From Spirochaetaceae bacterium UBA6243 (GTDB lineage: Bacteria; Spirochaetota; Spirochaetia; Treponematales; Rectinemataceae): DNA of 52,700 nucleotides. Under the pieces are notes generated by a model. The model did not search any database and had not been told where the DNA came from. It worked only from the letters and a program-made list of their open reading frames with translations. Position 1 is the stretch's first letter. Every line of letters begins with the position of its first letter. Below, in pieces: positions 8,888 through 17,027 of the stretch. Location of the stretch: NCBI GenBank assembly GCA_002441395.1, contig DJVZ01000026.1:1-52700 (forward strand), given 5' to 3'. The translations under genes were made by a program, and so were the position numbers.

Positions 8888-8916
8888 TTGAGCCGGCGAA
8901 CACGATCATGTAGGCT
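8888..8916 (+). promoter_or_regulatory. Promoter of the pentapeptide-repeat/MBL operon, apparently leaderless
   Basis: TTGAGC (8888-8893), a 17-base spacer and TAGGCT (8911-8916). The ATG at 8925 follows after 8 bases, with no Shine-Dalgarno between. The TAGGCT -10 box and spacing are shared with the promoter before 14316. Confidence 0.5.
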
Positions 8917-8924
8917 ATGACTAT

Positions 8925-9524
8925 ATGTTCAAGATCACGCCATGTGGTGTTGAAGGCTGCGACAGGCCGGCATTCTCCCTCGAGAGTCTGTGCTATCATC
9001 ACCTCGAAGAGGATCCCGAACGGATTCAGAAATCGCTTCAGGAGTTGCAAGCCCAAAACATCATTCTCAATCGAGTTTTCGACGACGCTTCATTCATTGG
9101 CCTGGATTTCTCGCGATACCGCTTTGTAGGCTGTTCTTTCAGAAATGCAAAAATCCAGCATTCGATGTTCACGGGAGCCTCTTTCCATCTCTGCTTTCTT
9201 GACCGGTCGAGCTTTATCTCGTGCGATTTTTCTGGCGCGGACGTCGATTTCTGTTCGTTTGGATCGTCCTCATTCATGGACTGCAGTTTTGAAAATTCCG
9301 AGCTGATCCAAACCAGTTTCAATGGATCGATATTTGTAGACTGTACATTTTCAGGCTCTAATTTGTACAACTCAAGATTTTTATTATGCGACCTGAACAC
9401 GGTGAACTTCGAGAACTGCGATTTCAAGCGCGCATTCTACATACCTTCCAAAGAAATAGACGTCACATTTTCAGGGTCCAATATTGCCGAAGCGGTCAGG
9501 GACCTGGAGCACCTATACCTATGA
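8925..9524 (+). CDS. Pentapeptide-repeat protein
   Basis: The 199-residue protein opens with a small Cys/His segment (CGVEGCDRPAFSLESLCYHH, residues 7-26) that could bind zinc. From about 55 to 165 it has a pentapeptide-repeat stretch recognisable by F/L/C at every fifth position (for example DFSGADVDFCSF, FNGSIFVDCTF, FSGSNLYNSRF). Such repeats fold into a right-handed quadrilateral beta-helix. Functions in the family vary from DNA mimicry to unknown scaffolding, so none is assigned. Its last four bases overlap the start of the MBL hydrolase gene. Confidence 0.85.
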   Translation: MFKITPCGVEGCDRPAFSLESLCYHHLEEDPERIQKSLQELQAQNIILNRVFDDASFIGLDFSRYRFVGCSFRNAKIQHSMFTGASFHLCFLDRSSFISCDFSGADVDFCSFGSSSFMDCSFENSELIQTSFNGSIFVDCTFSGSNLYNSRFLLCDLNTVNFENCDFKRAFYIPSKEIDVTFSGSNIAEAVRDLEHLYL

Positions 9525-10129
9525 AAATCTACCAGCATTATTCCATTTTTGGATTTTCGAACAGCTACATCATTGGCAATGAAGATTTAGGGAAAGCCCT
9601 GGTGGTGGACCCCGCAGAACTCACGCCAACGATGATCGAAAAAATCGAGCAACACCATTTCGATCTCAGGGGCATACTCATCACCCACAACCATACACAC
9701 CACATCAACGGACTTTCCACGATCATGAAAATTTACAGCCCTACTATTTATGCGTCCAATGCCAAGCTCTTAGGATTTCAATGCAGAAAAGTAAAAGATG
9801 GCGACATCTTCAGGGAAGCCGGCTACGAAATCAATGCCATCGCGGTTCCCGGGCATTCTCAAGATTCAATCGTATACTTGCTTGCGGGGCTTTTTCTCTT
9901 TACCGGCGATGTGCTCCACGCAGGCCTGATTGGCAAAACAAGCAGTGCATTCAATACAAACGCTCTCGCCGCACGCATACAGCAGAAGCTCTTTTCTCTT
10001 CCGGACAATACGGTCATATTCCCCGGGCACGGGCCTCCCAGCACTATAGTCACAGAAAAAAACGCAAATATCTCCTATCAGGAGGGTTTTGCGGAGCACA
10101 TCCGATCGAACTATGATTTCTTCGTGTAA
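9521..10129 (+). CDS. Metallo-beta-lactamase-fold hydrolase (glyoxalase II-like) with altered metal motif
   Basis: This is a 202-residue MBL-fold protein, probably a small thioesterase/hydrolase of the glyoxalase II-like group. The canonical THxHxDH motif reads THNHTHH (H56, H58, H60, H61), so the Asp that normally ligands the second metal is His60. Downstream ligands are present: H112 in VPGHSQDS, D130 in FTGDVL and H170 in FPGHGPP. The short length means the C-terminal glyoxalase II substrate domain is absent. The ATG overlaps the pentapeptide gene stop (ATGA), so the two are co-translated. Substrate unknown. Confidence 0.85.
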   Translation: MKIYQHYSIFGFSNSYIIGNEDLGKALVVDPAELTPTMIEKIEQHHFDLRGILITHNHTHHINGLSTIMKIYSPTIYASNAKLLGFQCRKVKDGDIFREAGYEINAIAVPGHSQDSIVYLLAGLFLFTGDVLHAGLIGKTSSAFNTNALAARIQQKLFSLPDNTVIFPGHGPPSTIVTEKNANISYQEGFAEHIRSNYDFFV

Positions 10130-10153
10130 CTGAAAAAGCAGCGCCCCGCAGCT

Positions 10154-11425
10154 TTATGCGCTCTTCCATAACCGCAGGTATGCGGAAATCCGTCTCACCC
10201 AATTGCCCTGGATCATCACAAGGTGATTGCCGAGCGGATCCGTGAGCAGTTCCTGGGCCTTGTCCGAGGGCATGGTGAGAACTGCCTGCGTCCTGCACAA
10301 ACCCTCCTTGAGGGGACTCGCAATCGCCCGAGCAGGCGAAAACCAAACCTTTTCGAGATTCTTGCCCCCTATCCGTACAAGCGTCACATCGCCCTCAGGG
10401 ATAATCCCCGCGATCGCCACACCGAGGCCAGACTCGAAATGACTGCGCAGGCCATACCGCGACAGAACCGAGCGGGGTGCGGTGCAGTGCGCGATGAGCA
10501 TCTCCGCCCTGTCATCTTCCTTTTGAACCGTGATTCTCGACGGGTTGGCCATCCAGCCTGTCTGGCCGGTGAGCGTCCGCACCCAATGCAACCCGATGAT
10601 CGAGGGGATATCTCCCTCGCAGCCTGCATCGACACCCTCATCCGCGAGCGCGGAGAGCGCGAGGCATCCCGTGCTGTGATCCCGCAAGACCAGATCGAAA
10701 CATCGAAGAGTGAGAGCGCTCAGCCCGTGCCGGGAGACCAGGGTTTTAAGCGCATACAGAATTTCCATCGATTTGCGCATATCGGCTTCATTCGCTTCGG
10801 AGAAGAATTCAGCTTTCCCTCTCAAACCTGGCAGATTAATGTCCTTCTCGGGCTTGGAGCGAATTCCTTCAATGATTTCCAGCAGCTCTTCAAACGGAAT
10901 ATCCTTGAGTTCCGGGCCCCATGCATCTTGAACAATTTTTGAGTCGTGATGAGAGGCAATAAGCCAATCCGAGGGCTCGCCTACGACGCCGATACGACTG
11001 GCGTGCAACGCCTTCATGCTCTGAGAAACTGCGACAATGTCGCCCAGGGTCTCTTCATCAAAAATACCTGCAGCATCAGCCTGCAAGATCGTGCCCTTCC
11101 CGCCGTCCTGCTTCAATTTTGCAAGAATCTCGAGGGACGCTGGCAGTGAATTCTGTGAGGGGTGGGCCAACAGCACGACAGGTTCATTCCGCTGCAGCAT
11201 CTTCTCCTGCACAACAAGCCGCATGGCATCTGCTTCGGTGCCTCCCGTAAGCACAAAAATAAAAAGCGGAAGCGTATCGTTTCTCGGGCGCAGAGTCTCC
11301 GAACCAAGACTCTGCAATTCCCCGCCAGCTTTTTCCAATGCACTTTCAAAATTGCCCAGCAACCTTCTCTTCTGTTTTTCGTCATGCAGGATTGAAGCGA
11401 CGACCGCATACTGAAAAAGTGTCAT
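10154..11425 (-). CDS. L-fucose/L-arabinose isomerase-like protein
   Basis: The 423-residue product resembles the fucose isomerase-like family in its C-terminal half: CEGDIPSIIGLHWVRTLTGQ (about 270-290), the following GWMANPSRI, AHCTAPRS and LGVAIAGIIPEGDVTLVRIG. The N-terminal half has the Rossmann-like arrangement of that fold (VLTGGTEADAM, VVLLAHP, IGVVGEPSDWLI). It is shorter than classical FucI (~590). The true substrate is not evident, and no sugar transporter or kinase gene adjoins it. It is last in the lepB/lepB-like/hemW operon and overlaps hemW by 4 nt. Confidence 0.75.
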   Translation of the reverse strand: MTLFQYAVVASILHDEKQKRRLLGNFESALEKAGGELQSLGSETLRPRNDTLPLFIFVLTGGTEADAMRLVVQEKMLQRNEPVVLLAHPSQNSLPASLEILAKLKQDGGKGTILQADAAGIFDEETLGDIVAVSQSMKALHASRIGVVGEPSDWLIASHHDSKIVQDAWGPELKDIPFEELLEIIEGIRSKPEKDINLPGLRGKAEFFSEANEADMRKSMEILYALKTLVSRHGLSALTLRCFDLVLRDHSTGCLALSALADEGVDAGCEGDIPSIIGLHWVRTLTGQTGWMANPSRITVQKEDDRAEMLIAHCTAPRSVLSRYGLRSHFESGLGVAIAGIIPEGDVTLVRIGGKNLEKVWFSPARAIASPLKEGLCRTQAVLTMPSDKAQELLTDPLGNHLVMIQGNWVRRISAYLRLWKSA

Positions 11426-12681
11426 CCCAGGCCCCCTTTATCCAACTCTTCAAGGCACTCAACCAAAAAGCGATTCAGAATATCAAAATTGCGCGTGTGC
11501 AAGGCAATGCAGTGACGGCCCCGAACAATCCCCGGCTTCCATCGCGCAAGCGCAGAAGGAATAATCTGTGCCACATCGACGCCAAACAGTGAAGAAATTC
11601 TCTGTGTGTCTACGCCGCGCGCTGTTCTGAAACCCATCATCAGAAACTCGAAGAGCGCGGTCTTTCGATCGATATATTCGATTTCAGGAGGGATTTCTGC
11701 TGGCTTGGCGATATACCGGGCACTATCTTTTCTGCCGGTAATCCTGACCATGGTGCCGAGCATCGGCTCTTCCTCAGGATCGCAATATTGAATGGTGCTG
11801 ACAGCGCCACTCCCCACCCCAAGATAAGGCCTCATATTCCAATACGCCAAATTGTGCCTGCACTCATGCCCAGAACGTGCATAATTCGAGACTTCGTAGC
11901 GCTGAAACCCACGGCTTGCAAGCAGTGCGTTTGCCGCATCTCGCGCTTCTGCCATCGCATCGGCATTCGGGGACACAAGTGCACCGCAAGCGACCTGGCG
12001 CTGCAGAGGCGTACCCTCCTCTAATGTCAAATCATATAATGAGATGTGTGATACTCTCTCCGCCAGATATTCAAGCGAACCAAGAAGAATACTCTGCCAA
12101 GCCTCTGTACGCCCTTGAGGCTGGGGAATGCCTGCCAACACGTCGACAGAAAGCTCAAAAGGGTATTCGCGAACAAGATCAATGGAGCGTTTTGAATCTT
12201 CGACCGATCCGACTCTCTGGAGAGCAGGCCACTCATCGTGCGACAGGGTCTGGACCCCAAGCGAAATGCGCGTAACCTTGGTTTCTGCGAGCATATCGAG
12301 CAAAGACTTATGCACGCTTTCAGGGTTCGCTTCGACGGTCCACTCGCAGCCACTCGCCGCATAGGGCTCAAGCCCCTTCACAAGCCTTTCCAAAACCCCT
12401 TCGTTGAGCACCGAGGGTGTGCCGCCGCCGATATAGATTGTCGAGAAAGGGCCTGCATCGAATTTTTCCGACCAGAGCTGTGTCTGTTCGAGCACTGCAT
12501 CGACATAGGAAGACTCATACTCCAGAGAAAAAACTTGCGGACAATTTCTGGCTGAGACCGAAAAAAAATCACAGTACGAACAGCGCCCCGCACAAAAAGG
12601 AATGTGCACATACAGCGAGTTGATCGGGAATGGCTTTGTTTCCGGAAGCACGAGGTAAACTTGAGGGGCTTCTGAACTCAT
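11422..12681 (-). CDS. hemW: HemW-like radical SAM protein (coproporphyrinogen III oxidase-like)
   Basis: The 419-residue radical SAM enzyme carries the cluster-binding motif HIPFCAGRCSYCDFF (C30, C34, C37), with the CxxxCxxC spacing and trailing Phe seen in HemN/HemW proteins. GGGTPSVL, EANPES, RISLGVQ and the C-terminal HemN domain (FLMMGFRTARGVD) follow. HemW proteins are heme chaperones rather than oxygen-independent coproporphyrinogen oxidases. No other heme gene is visible nearby, so the target is uncertain. The start overlaps the lepB-like gene by 4 nt. Confidence 0.9.
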   Translation of the reverse strand: MSSEAPQVYLVLPETKPFPINSLYVHIPFCAGRCSYCDFFSVSARNCPQVFSLEYESSYVDAVLEQTQLWSEKFDAGPFSTIYIGGGTPSVLNEGVLERLVKGLEPYAASGCEWTVEANPESVHKSLLDMLAETKVTRISLGVQTLSHDEWPALQRVGSVEDSKRSIDLVREYPFELSVDVLAGIPQPQGRTEAWQSILLGSLEYLAERVSHISLYDLTLEEGTPLQRQVACGALVSPNADAMAEARDAANALLASRGFQRYEVSNYARSGHECRHNLAYWNMRPYLGVGSGAVSTIQYCDPEEEPMLGTMVRITGRKDSARYIAKPAEIPPEIEYIDRKTALFEFLMMGFRTARGVDTQRISSLFGVDVAQIIPSALARWKPGIVRGRHCIALHTRNFDILNRFLVECLEELDKGGLG

Positions 12682-13259
12682 TTGATGAGCCCTATTCTTG
12701 CGAGCGGCCAGATTCTGAAAACCACCCTGCCTTTTATGCGCGCAGCTGATACTTCCCGCACGCTCAATGTTCGATCCGCATTGTGCTGCACATCTGTGGC
12801 AAGAGCATAAAAAGTCTTGGACTGAAGCCCATCTTTTTTTTGAACTATGCCGCGGACCCTCATCACTGAAGGCACATTGAAATCTTTTCCAAATTCTTTG
12901 CTGATAGGAGAAAAACGCTGAAAAGTAATAAATCTCAGTATTGCATCCTCAGCCTTGCGCCTGTAAGGAATGATATCTTCGGCACCATCACTCACAAGTA
13001 CAATGGAATTCTTCTGCGGAGAGCCCGCAATGCCAACCGGAGTCTTGCTTCCAAGCAGAATATAGGGCATTACCAAAACAATGTCGGCTTTCCGCAACGC
13101 AGGCCGCATGAGATCATCGTGCACTTGCCATGTCTGCAGTATGAAAATTCTTATAAAAACACATAGAATTATGAATATCACTATATAAGATAATATCTTG
13201 TTGCGTTTTTTTCTCCGTTCGACTTTTTCTGCGTATCGTACGGGGCGTCGGCTGAACAT
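12678..13259 (-). CDS. Signal peptidase I-like paralogue lacking catalytic residues
   Basis: The 193-residue membrane protein has a basic N-terminus, one transmembrane segment (about 22-42) and then a LepB-like order. Where the neighbour has IPSGSMENTL, this one has VHDDLMRPAL (46-55), so the nucleophilic Ser is Leu50. Where LepB has IKRAIGVEGD, this has ILRFITFQRF, with no general-base Lys. The motif ADIVLV after the serine region is kept. It is therefore probably not a protease; it might partner with the true LepB next door. It is 12 bases downstream of lepB and overlaps hemW by 4 nt. Confidence 0.7.
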   Translation of the reverse strand: MFSRRPVRYAEKVERRKKRNKILSYIVIFIILCVFIRIFILQTWQVHDDLMRPALRKADIVLVMPYILLGSKTPVGIAGSPQKNSIVLVSDGAEDIIPYRRKAEDAILRFITFQRFSPISKEFGKDFNVPSVMRVRGIVQKKDGLQSKTFYALATDVQHNADRTLSVREVSAARIKGRVVFRIWPLARIGLIK

Positions 13260-13271
13260 GCACTCTTTCTC

Positions 13272-14246
13272 TTACCGGACGCCGCCAATGCGGCTAAACG
13301 GGAAATAAATGAACAACGCGTGGCCCAACACCTTTTTTTCGGCGACCGGGCCAAAATAACGGCCATCGCGCGAATTGTCTCTATTGTCGCCCATCGGGAA
13401 AATGCGCGAATCTGCAATAAACCATCCATTTCCATAGCGCTGAGCCAACTGAGCGTTGCGTGCGTTCGAAGGATTTGCGTCCCTCAAGGTGGTAACACGG
13501 CTCATATCATACTGAAAGGCATCCTTGTTTGCACTTTGAACCGATGGCGTCCCCAAGCTGGCAGGGAAAGGAAGATTGAGTTCGGAATACGCAGAAGCTA
13601 CACCGACTTTGTCAATTTCCGGATACTCGCTTGACGCCACCAGGCGCTGTGTTTTCACCGGCAGGGCCAGAGCTGTCATCAAGGTCCGCTCATCGAAGAA
13701 ATCAGGTGATCCCCTCGGTTTTATGAATACTTCCCCGTCGCGGACACGAAGTGTGTCTCCCTCTACACCAATCGCACGCTTGATGAGGTAATGAACCCGT
13801 GGTTCGCCTGTAGGTTCCCTGTCGATGTCAACAAGTGTAAAAGTAACCATGTAGAGCAGCTGCTGGAAAACGGTATATACGGGGCCACGCGAAAGATATG
13901 AAGGATTTTCAAAAATGATGATATTGCCGCGATGCGGCTTGGATATCCCCGGAGTTTTCAGTACGCCGGGAAGAAGCTCGGGGCCATAGGAAAGCTTGTC
14001 GACAAAAAGCATGTCTCCGACGAGAAGCGTATTTTCCATAGACCCTGAAGGTATGCGATAATTTTGAAAAATATATTGATTTATCACAAGCACAACACAG
14101 GCTGCCCACAGAATGGCGTATGCCCAATCGAGGACGGGATGGCGCTTTTGCTGTTTCATTTTCGCCCGAAGCGATTTTTGCTTTCTTCGGGTGAGCATGT
14201 CTGCCGAAAAGATTACAAGTCGATCGAAAAAATCCGCTCTCTTCAT
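13272..14246 (-). CDS. lepB: Signal peptidase I
   Basis: LepB removes signal peptides from exported proteins at the outer face of the inner membrane. The 324-residue protein has one transmembrane helix (about 41-61), the nucleophile in IPSGSMENTL (S69), the general-base Lys in IKRAIGVEGD (K156), and the structural motif MGDNRDNSRDGRYFG. It is longer than many LepB proteins because of insertions after residue 90 and between about 185 and 275. The ATG lacks a Shine-Dalgarno; a promoter ends 9 bases before it. It heads the operon lepB, lepB-like, hemW, isomerase. Confidence 0.95.
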   Translation of the reverse strand: MKRADFFDRLVIFSADMLTRRKQKSLRAKMKQQKRHPVLDWAYAILWAACVVLVINQYIFQNYRIPSGSMENTLLVGDMLFVDKLSYGPELLPGVLKTPGISKPHRGNIIIFENPSYLSRGPVYTVFQQLLYMVTFTLVDIDREPTGEPRVHYLIKRAIGVEGDTLRVRDGEVFIKPRGSPDFFDERTLMTALALPVKTQRLVASSEYPEIDKVGVASAYSELNLPFPASLGTPSVQSANKDAFQYDMSRVTTLRDANPSNARNAQLAQRYGNGWFIADSRIFPMGDNRDNSRDGRYFGPVAEKKVLGHALFIYFPFSRIGGVR

Positions 14247-14255
14247 TTCGACGTC

Positions 14256-14284
14256 AGGCTATCATGAGCGCATATCGTTGACAA
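14256..14284 (-). promoter_or_regulatory. Promoter of lepB, near-leaderless
   Basis: On the minus strand: -35 TTGTCA (14279-14284), 17-base spacer, -10 TAGCCT (14256-14261), then 9 bases to the lepB ATG. Its -35 box overlaps that of the divergent promoter by five bases, so the two promoters should compete for polymerase. Confidence 0.5.
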
Positions 14285-14306
14285 GACGGTGCCCTTCGGC
14301 TAGGCT
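14278..14306 (+). promoter_or_regulatory. Promoter of the PEGA/FGE-smpB-rsmD operon, near-leaderless
   Basis: Perfect -35 TTGACA (14278-14283), 17-base spacer, -10 TAGGCT (14301-14306), then 9 bases to ATG 14316 with no Shine-Dalgarno. Confidence 0.55.
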
Positions 14307-14315
14307 TCTTTTGCA

Positions 14316-15869
14316 ATGAAAGAAACCGAAAAGATATCCGAACAGGACATTGCGCAGGCCAAAGTAACACTGAAGCCAGTCTTTGGCATACGGCCGCGCG
14401 TCTATGTGCCGATACTATATTTACTTGGCATTCTGATTATTCTTTTTTTCATATTGATCAATCCCGGACTTAGAAATCCTGGCGCTTACCTCGTTTTCCA
14501 GGGAGCTCCGGAAAGCGCAGCAGTATATGTCGATGGCTCCTATGCCGGCAACACTCTGGATGGCATGCATGCAAAGCCCGGAACTCATAAGGTTGAAATT
14601 CGCAAACGGGGATTTTCGTCCCAGACTCTGAATACCGACGTACCGCACCGCATTTTCGCCACCCTCATTTTCCGGCCAACGGTAAAAATATCTTACCAAC
14701 TCAATCCTGAACCGCTAGAGGCCATCATTATTCCGTCATTCAAAGAATTCGCGAATTGGTCGCTCTCAGGAAAACCAAGCGCAATCTACCAACTGCCCAT
14801 GGTATTATCGGAAGCCGCAAATGACGCCGCATCGGCATCGTCCGCTGACCGCAGCTCCTTTGCAAGGCCGCTTTTGGCCGCAGGGCTGAGCGTCGCCGAG
14901 AATTCCACCTCGGTGCGGGATGTCATTTTTGCGAGTGCTGCACTCGCCGCCCCCGGCGGAAGCCCGCTTGGTCTTGTTGCGATAGCCCGCAATGCGGCCG
15001 CGCTCCTTGGCACCTCGAAGAGCTATACTGCGGCGATAATGGAAACCATGCCTGAAAAGGCAGGCGACAACATCCGAAAGGCTTTCTCTTCGCTTAAGGA
15101 GGAGATGTCCGCAGAGACACTCCAACAGGCATCTGCTGCCGGCGTACGGGCTGCGGGACCGCATTCATTCATCATGTTCGGCGGCGGCCAGACGAAGAAT
15201 GTCAGCAGCACTCCCGGCGGTACCAAGATTCTTTACCTGGACAGAGTACCGGAATTCGGCCTGGCGAGCACAGAGGTGACACAGCGCCAATTCGCCCGTT
15301 TTCTCGAAGAGAACCCTGAATGGAAGCCTGAAAATCGTACTGCACTCATCGAAAAGGGTTTTGCAGACGATGCGTACCTTGTAGACTTTGATCCTTCCAA
15401 GGCCGATAATCGGCCGATCACCGGAGTATCCTGGTACGCGGCCAATGCCTACTGCGCCTGGCTCAATGCGCGTGCTCCTTCAGGCTATGAGGTTGCGCTT
15501 CCATCAGAACCGATGTGGGAGACTGCGGCCGCGAGCGCATCGCGAGATGTCGGAGCACTGGGGGCCTTCAATAACCGGGCCTCCACTGGTCCGCTGGCCG
15601 TTGGCTCGATGGGACGCGATGCCCTTGGATTCTCAGACCTTTTTGGAAACGTCTGGGAATGGACCTCCGACGGGTTCAGGCCTTATGCCTGGATTCAGGA
15701 TGATTCTTCTGCCTTTGGCGAACTGACAGAGGCCATCGACTCAAAAACCGTGAAGGGCGGCTCGTGGGCAAACAGCGCAGATCAGATTTCAATCGCTTCC
15801 CGCGGTCCCGTGCCGGCGGCGCACGCCTCGGAGTTTCTTGGTTTCCGACCAGCATTGATAAAAAAATGA
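14316..15869 (+). CDS. Membrane-anchored PEGA domain and FGE-sulfatase domain protein
   Basis: The 517-residue protein has a cytoplasmic leader, a transmembrane segment (about 30-49), and a PEGA-type surface domain (about 57-115, with VYVDGSYAGNT and PGTHKVEIRKRGF). An Ala/Ser-rich middle follows, and then a formylglycine-generating-enzyme-like (SUMF1/FGE-sulfatase) domain from about 300. The FGE domain is recognised by ASTEVTQRQFARFLE, PITGVSWYAANAYCAWLN, LPSEPMWETAAA, DLFGNVWEWTSDGF and VKGGSWAN. The catalytic Cys pair of true FGE is not evident, so a ligand-binding role is likelier than formylglycine formation. It overlaps smpB by 4 nt. Confidence 0.85.
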   Translation: MKETEKISEQDIAQAKVTLKPVFGIRPRVYVPILYLLGILIILFFILINPGLRNPGAYLVFQGAPESAAVYVDGSYAGNTLDGMHAKPGTHKVEIRKRGFSSQTLNTDVPHRIFATLIFRPTVKISYQLNPEPLEAIIIPSFKEFANWSLSGKPSAIYQLPMVLSEAANDAASASSADRSSFARPLLAAGLSVAENSTSVRDVIFASAALAAPGGSPLGLVAIARNAAALLGTSKSYTAAIMETMPEKAGDNIRKAFSSLKEEMSAETLQQASAAGVRAAGPHSFIMFGGGQTKNVSSTPGGTKILYLDRVPEFGLASTEVTQRQFARFLEENPEWKPENRTALIEKGFADDAYLVDFDPSKADNRPITGVSWYAANAYCAWLNARAPSGYEVALPSEPMWETAAASASRDVGALGAFNNRASTGPLAVGSMGRDALGFSDLFGNVWEWTSDGFRPYAWIQDDSSAFGELTEAIDSKTVKGGSWANSADQISIASRGPVPAAHASEFLGFRPALIKK

Positions 15870-16333
15870 GATCACAAGAACCTGTCAAAATCATTGCGCA
15901 GAACCGCCGCGCACGCTTCGATTACGAAATCGAGGAAAGCTTTGAATGCGGCATAGCCTTGCAGGGTACAGAAGTAAAATCCATCAAGGGGGGCCGCGTC
16001 AGTTTTGGCGATGCCTTTGCCGAAATCAAAGGTCAGGAAGTGTGGCTCAGCAATTTTCATATTGCAGAATACGCCCACGCCTCGGCGTTCAGCCACGATC
16101 CCGACCGACCCAAGAAGCTCCTGCTCCACCGTCAGGAAATCAAGCGCATCGATCGCCGCGTGCGTGAGAAAGGCTATACTCTCATACCCTTGAGCATCTA
16201 TCTGAAACATGGCCTCGTGAAGCTCGAGCTTGGGCTGTGCCGCGGCAAAAAGGCGTATGACAAGCGCGCAGACATCAAGGCCCGTGACCTTGACCGCGAA
16301 ATCAGACGTGAATTCAGGCTCAAAGACTGGTAA
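15866..16333 (+). CDS. smpB: SsrA-binding protein SmpB
   Basis: SmpB delivers tmRNA to stalled ribosomes in trans-translation. The 155-residue protein has the expected beta-barrel blocks NRRARFDYEIEESFECGI, LQGTEVKSIKGGRVSFGDAF, the YTLIPLSIYLKHGLVKLELG segment, and the basic tail GKKAYDKRADIKARD. Length is normal. The ATG overlaps the stop of the upstream PEGA/FGE gene (ATGA), so longer in-frame starts are not needed. The tmRNA gene (ssrA) is not seen in this window. Confidence 0.97.
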   Translation: MRSQEPVKIIAQNRRARFDYEIEESFECGIALQGTEVKSIKGGRVSFGDAFAEIKGQEVWLSNFHIAEYAHASAFSHDPDRPKKLLLHRQEIKRIDRRVREKGYTLIPLSIYLKHGLVKLELGLCRGKKAYDKRADIKARDLDREIRREFRLKDW

Positions 16334-16338
16334 TTTCA

Positions 16339-16878
16339 ATGCGTATCACTGGAGGGAAATTAACAGGCCAAATCGTCAGGATGCCAGAGGGCGATCTGAA
16401 AATCCGGCCCGCGATGGACCGGATGAGAGAATCGGTGTTCGCCGTACTGGGAGACTTAAGCGGTTATTCTTTTCTCGATCTGTTTGCCGGCTCCGGTATT
16501 CTTGGCCTCGAAGCGGCATCCCGGGGGGCAGGGCCGGTTGTCTGCGTCGAAAGAGACCGAAAAAAATTTCCGGTCCTCCTTCAAAACGCGACCATCTCGC
16601 AGCCGCCTGTTTTTTGCAGGGCGATGCCGGCAGAGACATTCATCCTGAGGAATAAAGCCGCCTTCGATATCGTGTTCCTCGATCCACCCTTTGACTACAG
16701 ATTCAAACCGCAGCTCCTCGAAAGGCTGGATCAGTCCGCCTCGATTCATGAAAAAAGCATAGTGCTCATCCATTTTCCGCATGAAGACCACCTGCCGGAG
16801 ATTGTTGGTAACCTGCAAGGCTACGACATACGCAGCTTTGGCCGTTCCATAGTCCGTTTCTATCGAAAAATTCAGTAG
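16339..16878 (+). CDS. rsmD: 16S rRNA (guanine966-N2)-methyltransferase RsmD
   Basis: RsmD methylates G966 of 16S rRNA. The 179-residue protein has the N-terminal MRITGGKLTGQ, the RPAMDRMRESVFAVL block, SAM motif I FLDLFAGSGILGLEA (about 45-59), and the catalytic DPPF tetrapeptide in IVFLDPPFDYRF. Length is normal. It begins five bases after the smpB stop and is the third gene of the operon starting at 14316. Confidence 0.95.
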   Translation: MRITGGKLTGQIVRMPEGDLKIRPAMDRMRESVFAVLGDLSGYSFLDLFAGSGILGLEAASRGAGPVVCVERDRKKFPVLLQNATISQPPVFCRAMPAETFILRNKAAFDIVFLDPPFDYRFKPQLLERLDQSASIHEKSIVLIHFPHEDHLPEIVGNLQGYDIRSFGRSIVRFYRKIQ

Positions 16879-16906
16879 CGTTTGGATTAAAATTTTCTGC
16901 TAAATC

Positions 16907-16935
16907 TTGCGTTTATAATGAACAAAAGGTATAAT
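16907..16935 (+). promoter_or_regulatory. Promoter of the TPR-rlmN operon
   Basis: TTGCGT (16907-16912), 17-base spacer and a perfect TATAAT (16930-16935). The leader to GTG 17028 would be about 86 nt and ends with an AGAGGT Shine-Dalgarno seven bases before GTG. An additional TATAAT at 16914 has no well-spaced -35 box. Confidence 0.65.
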
Positions 16936-17027
16936 ATACCAACATGAGACGGAAAGAAAGTAAGTAATAAATATGTCGGTTCTTAGCAGCCATATGTAAA
17001 AATACTTTCCGCCAAGAGGTAAAAGTA

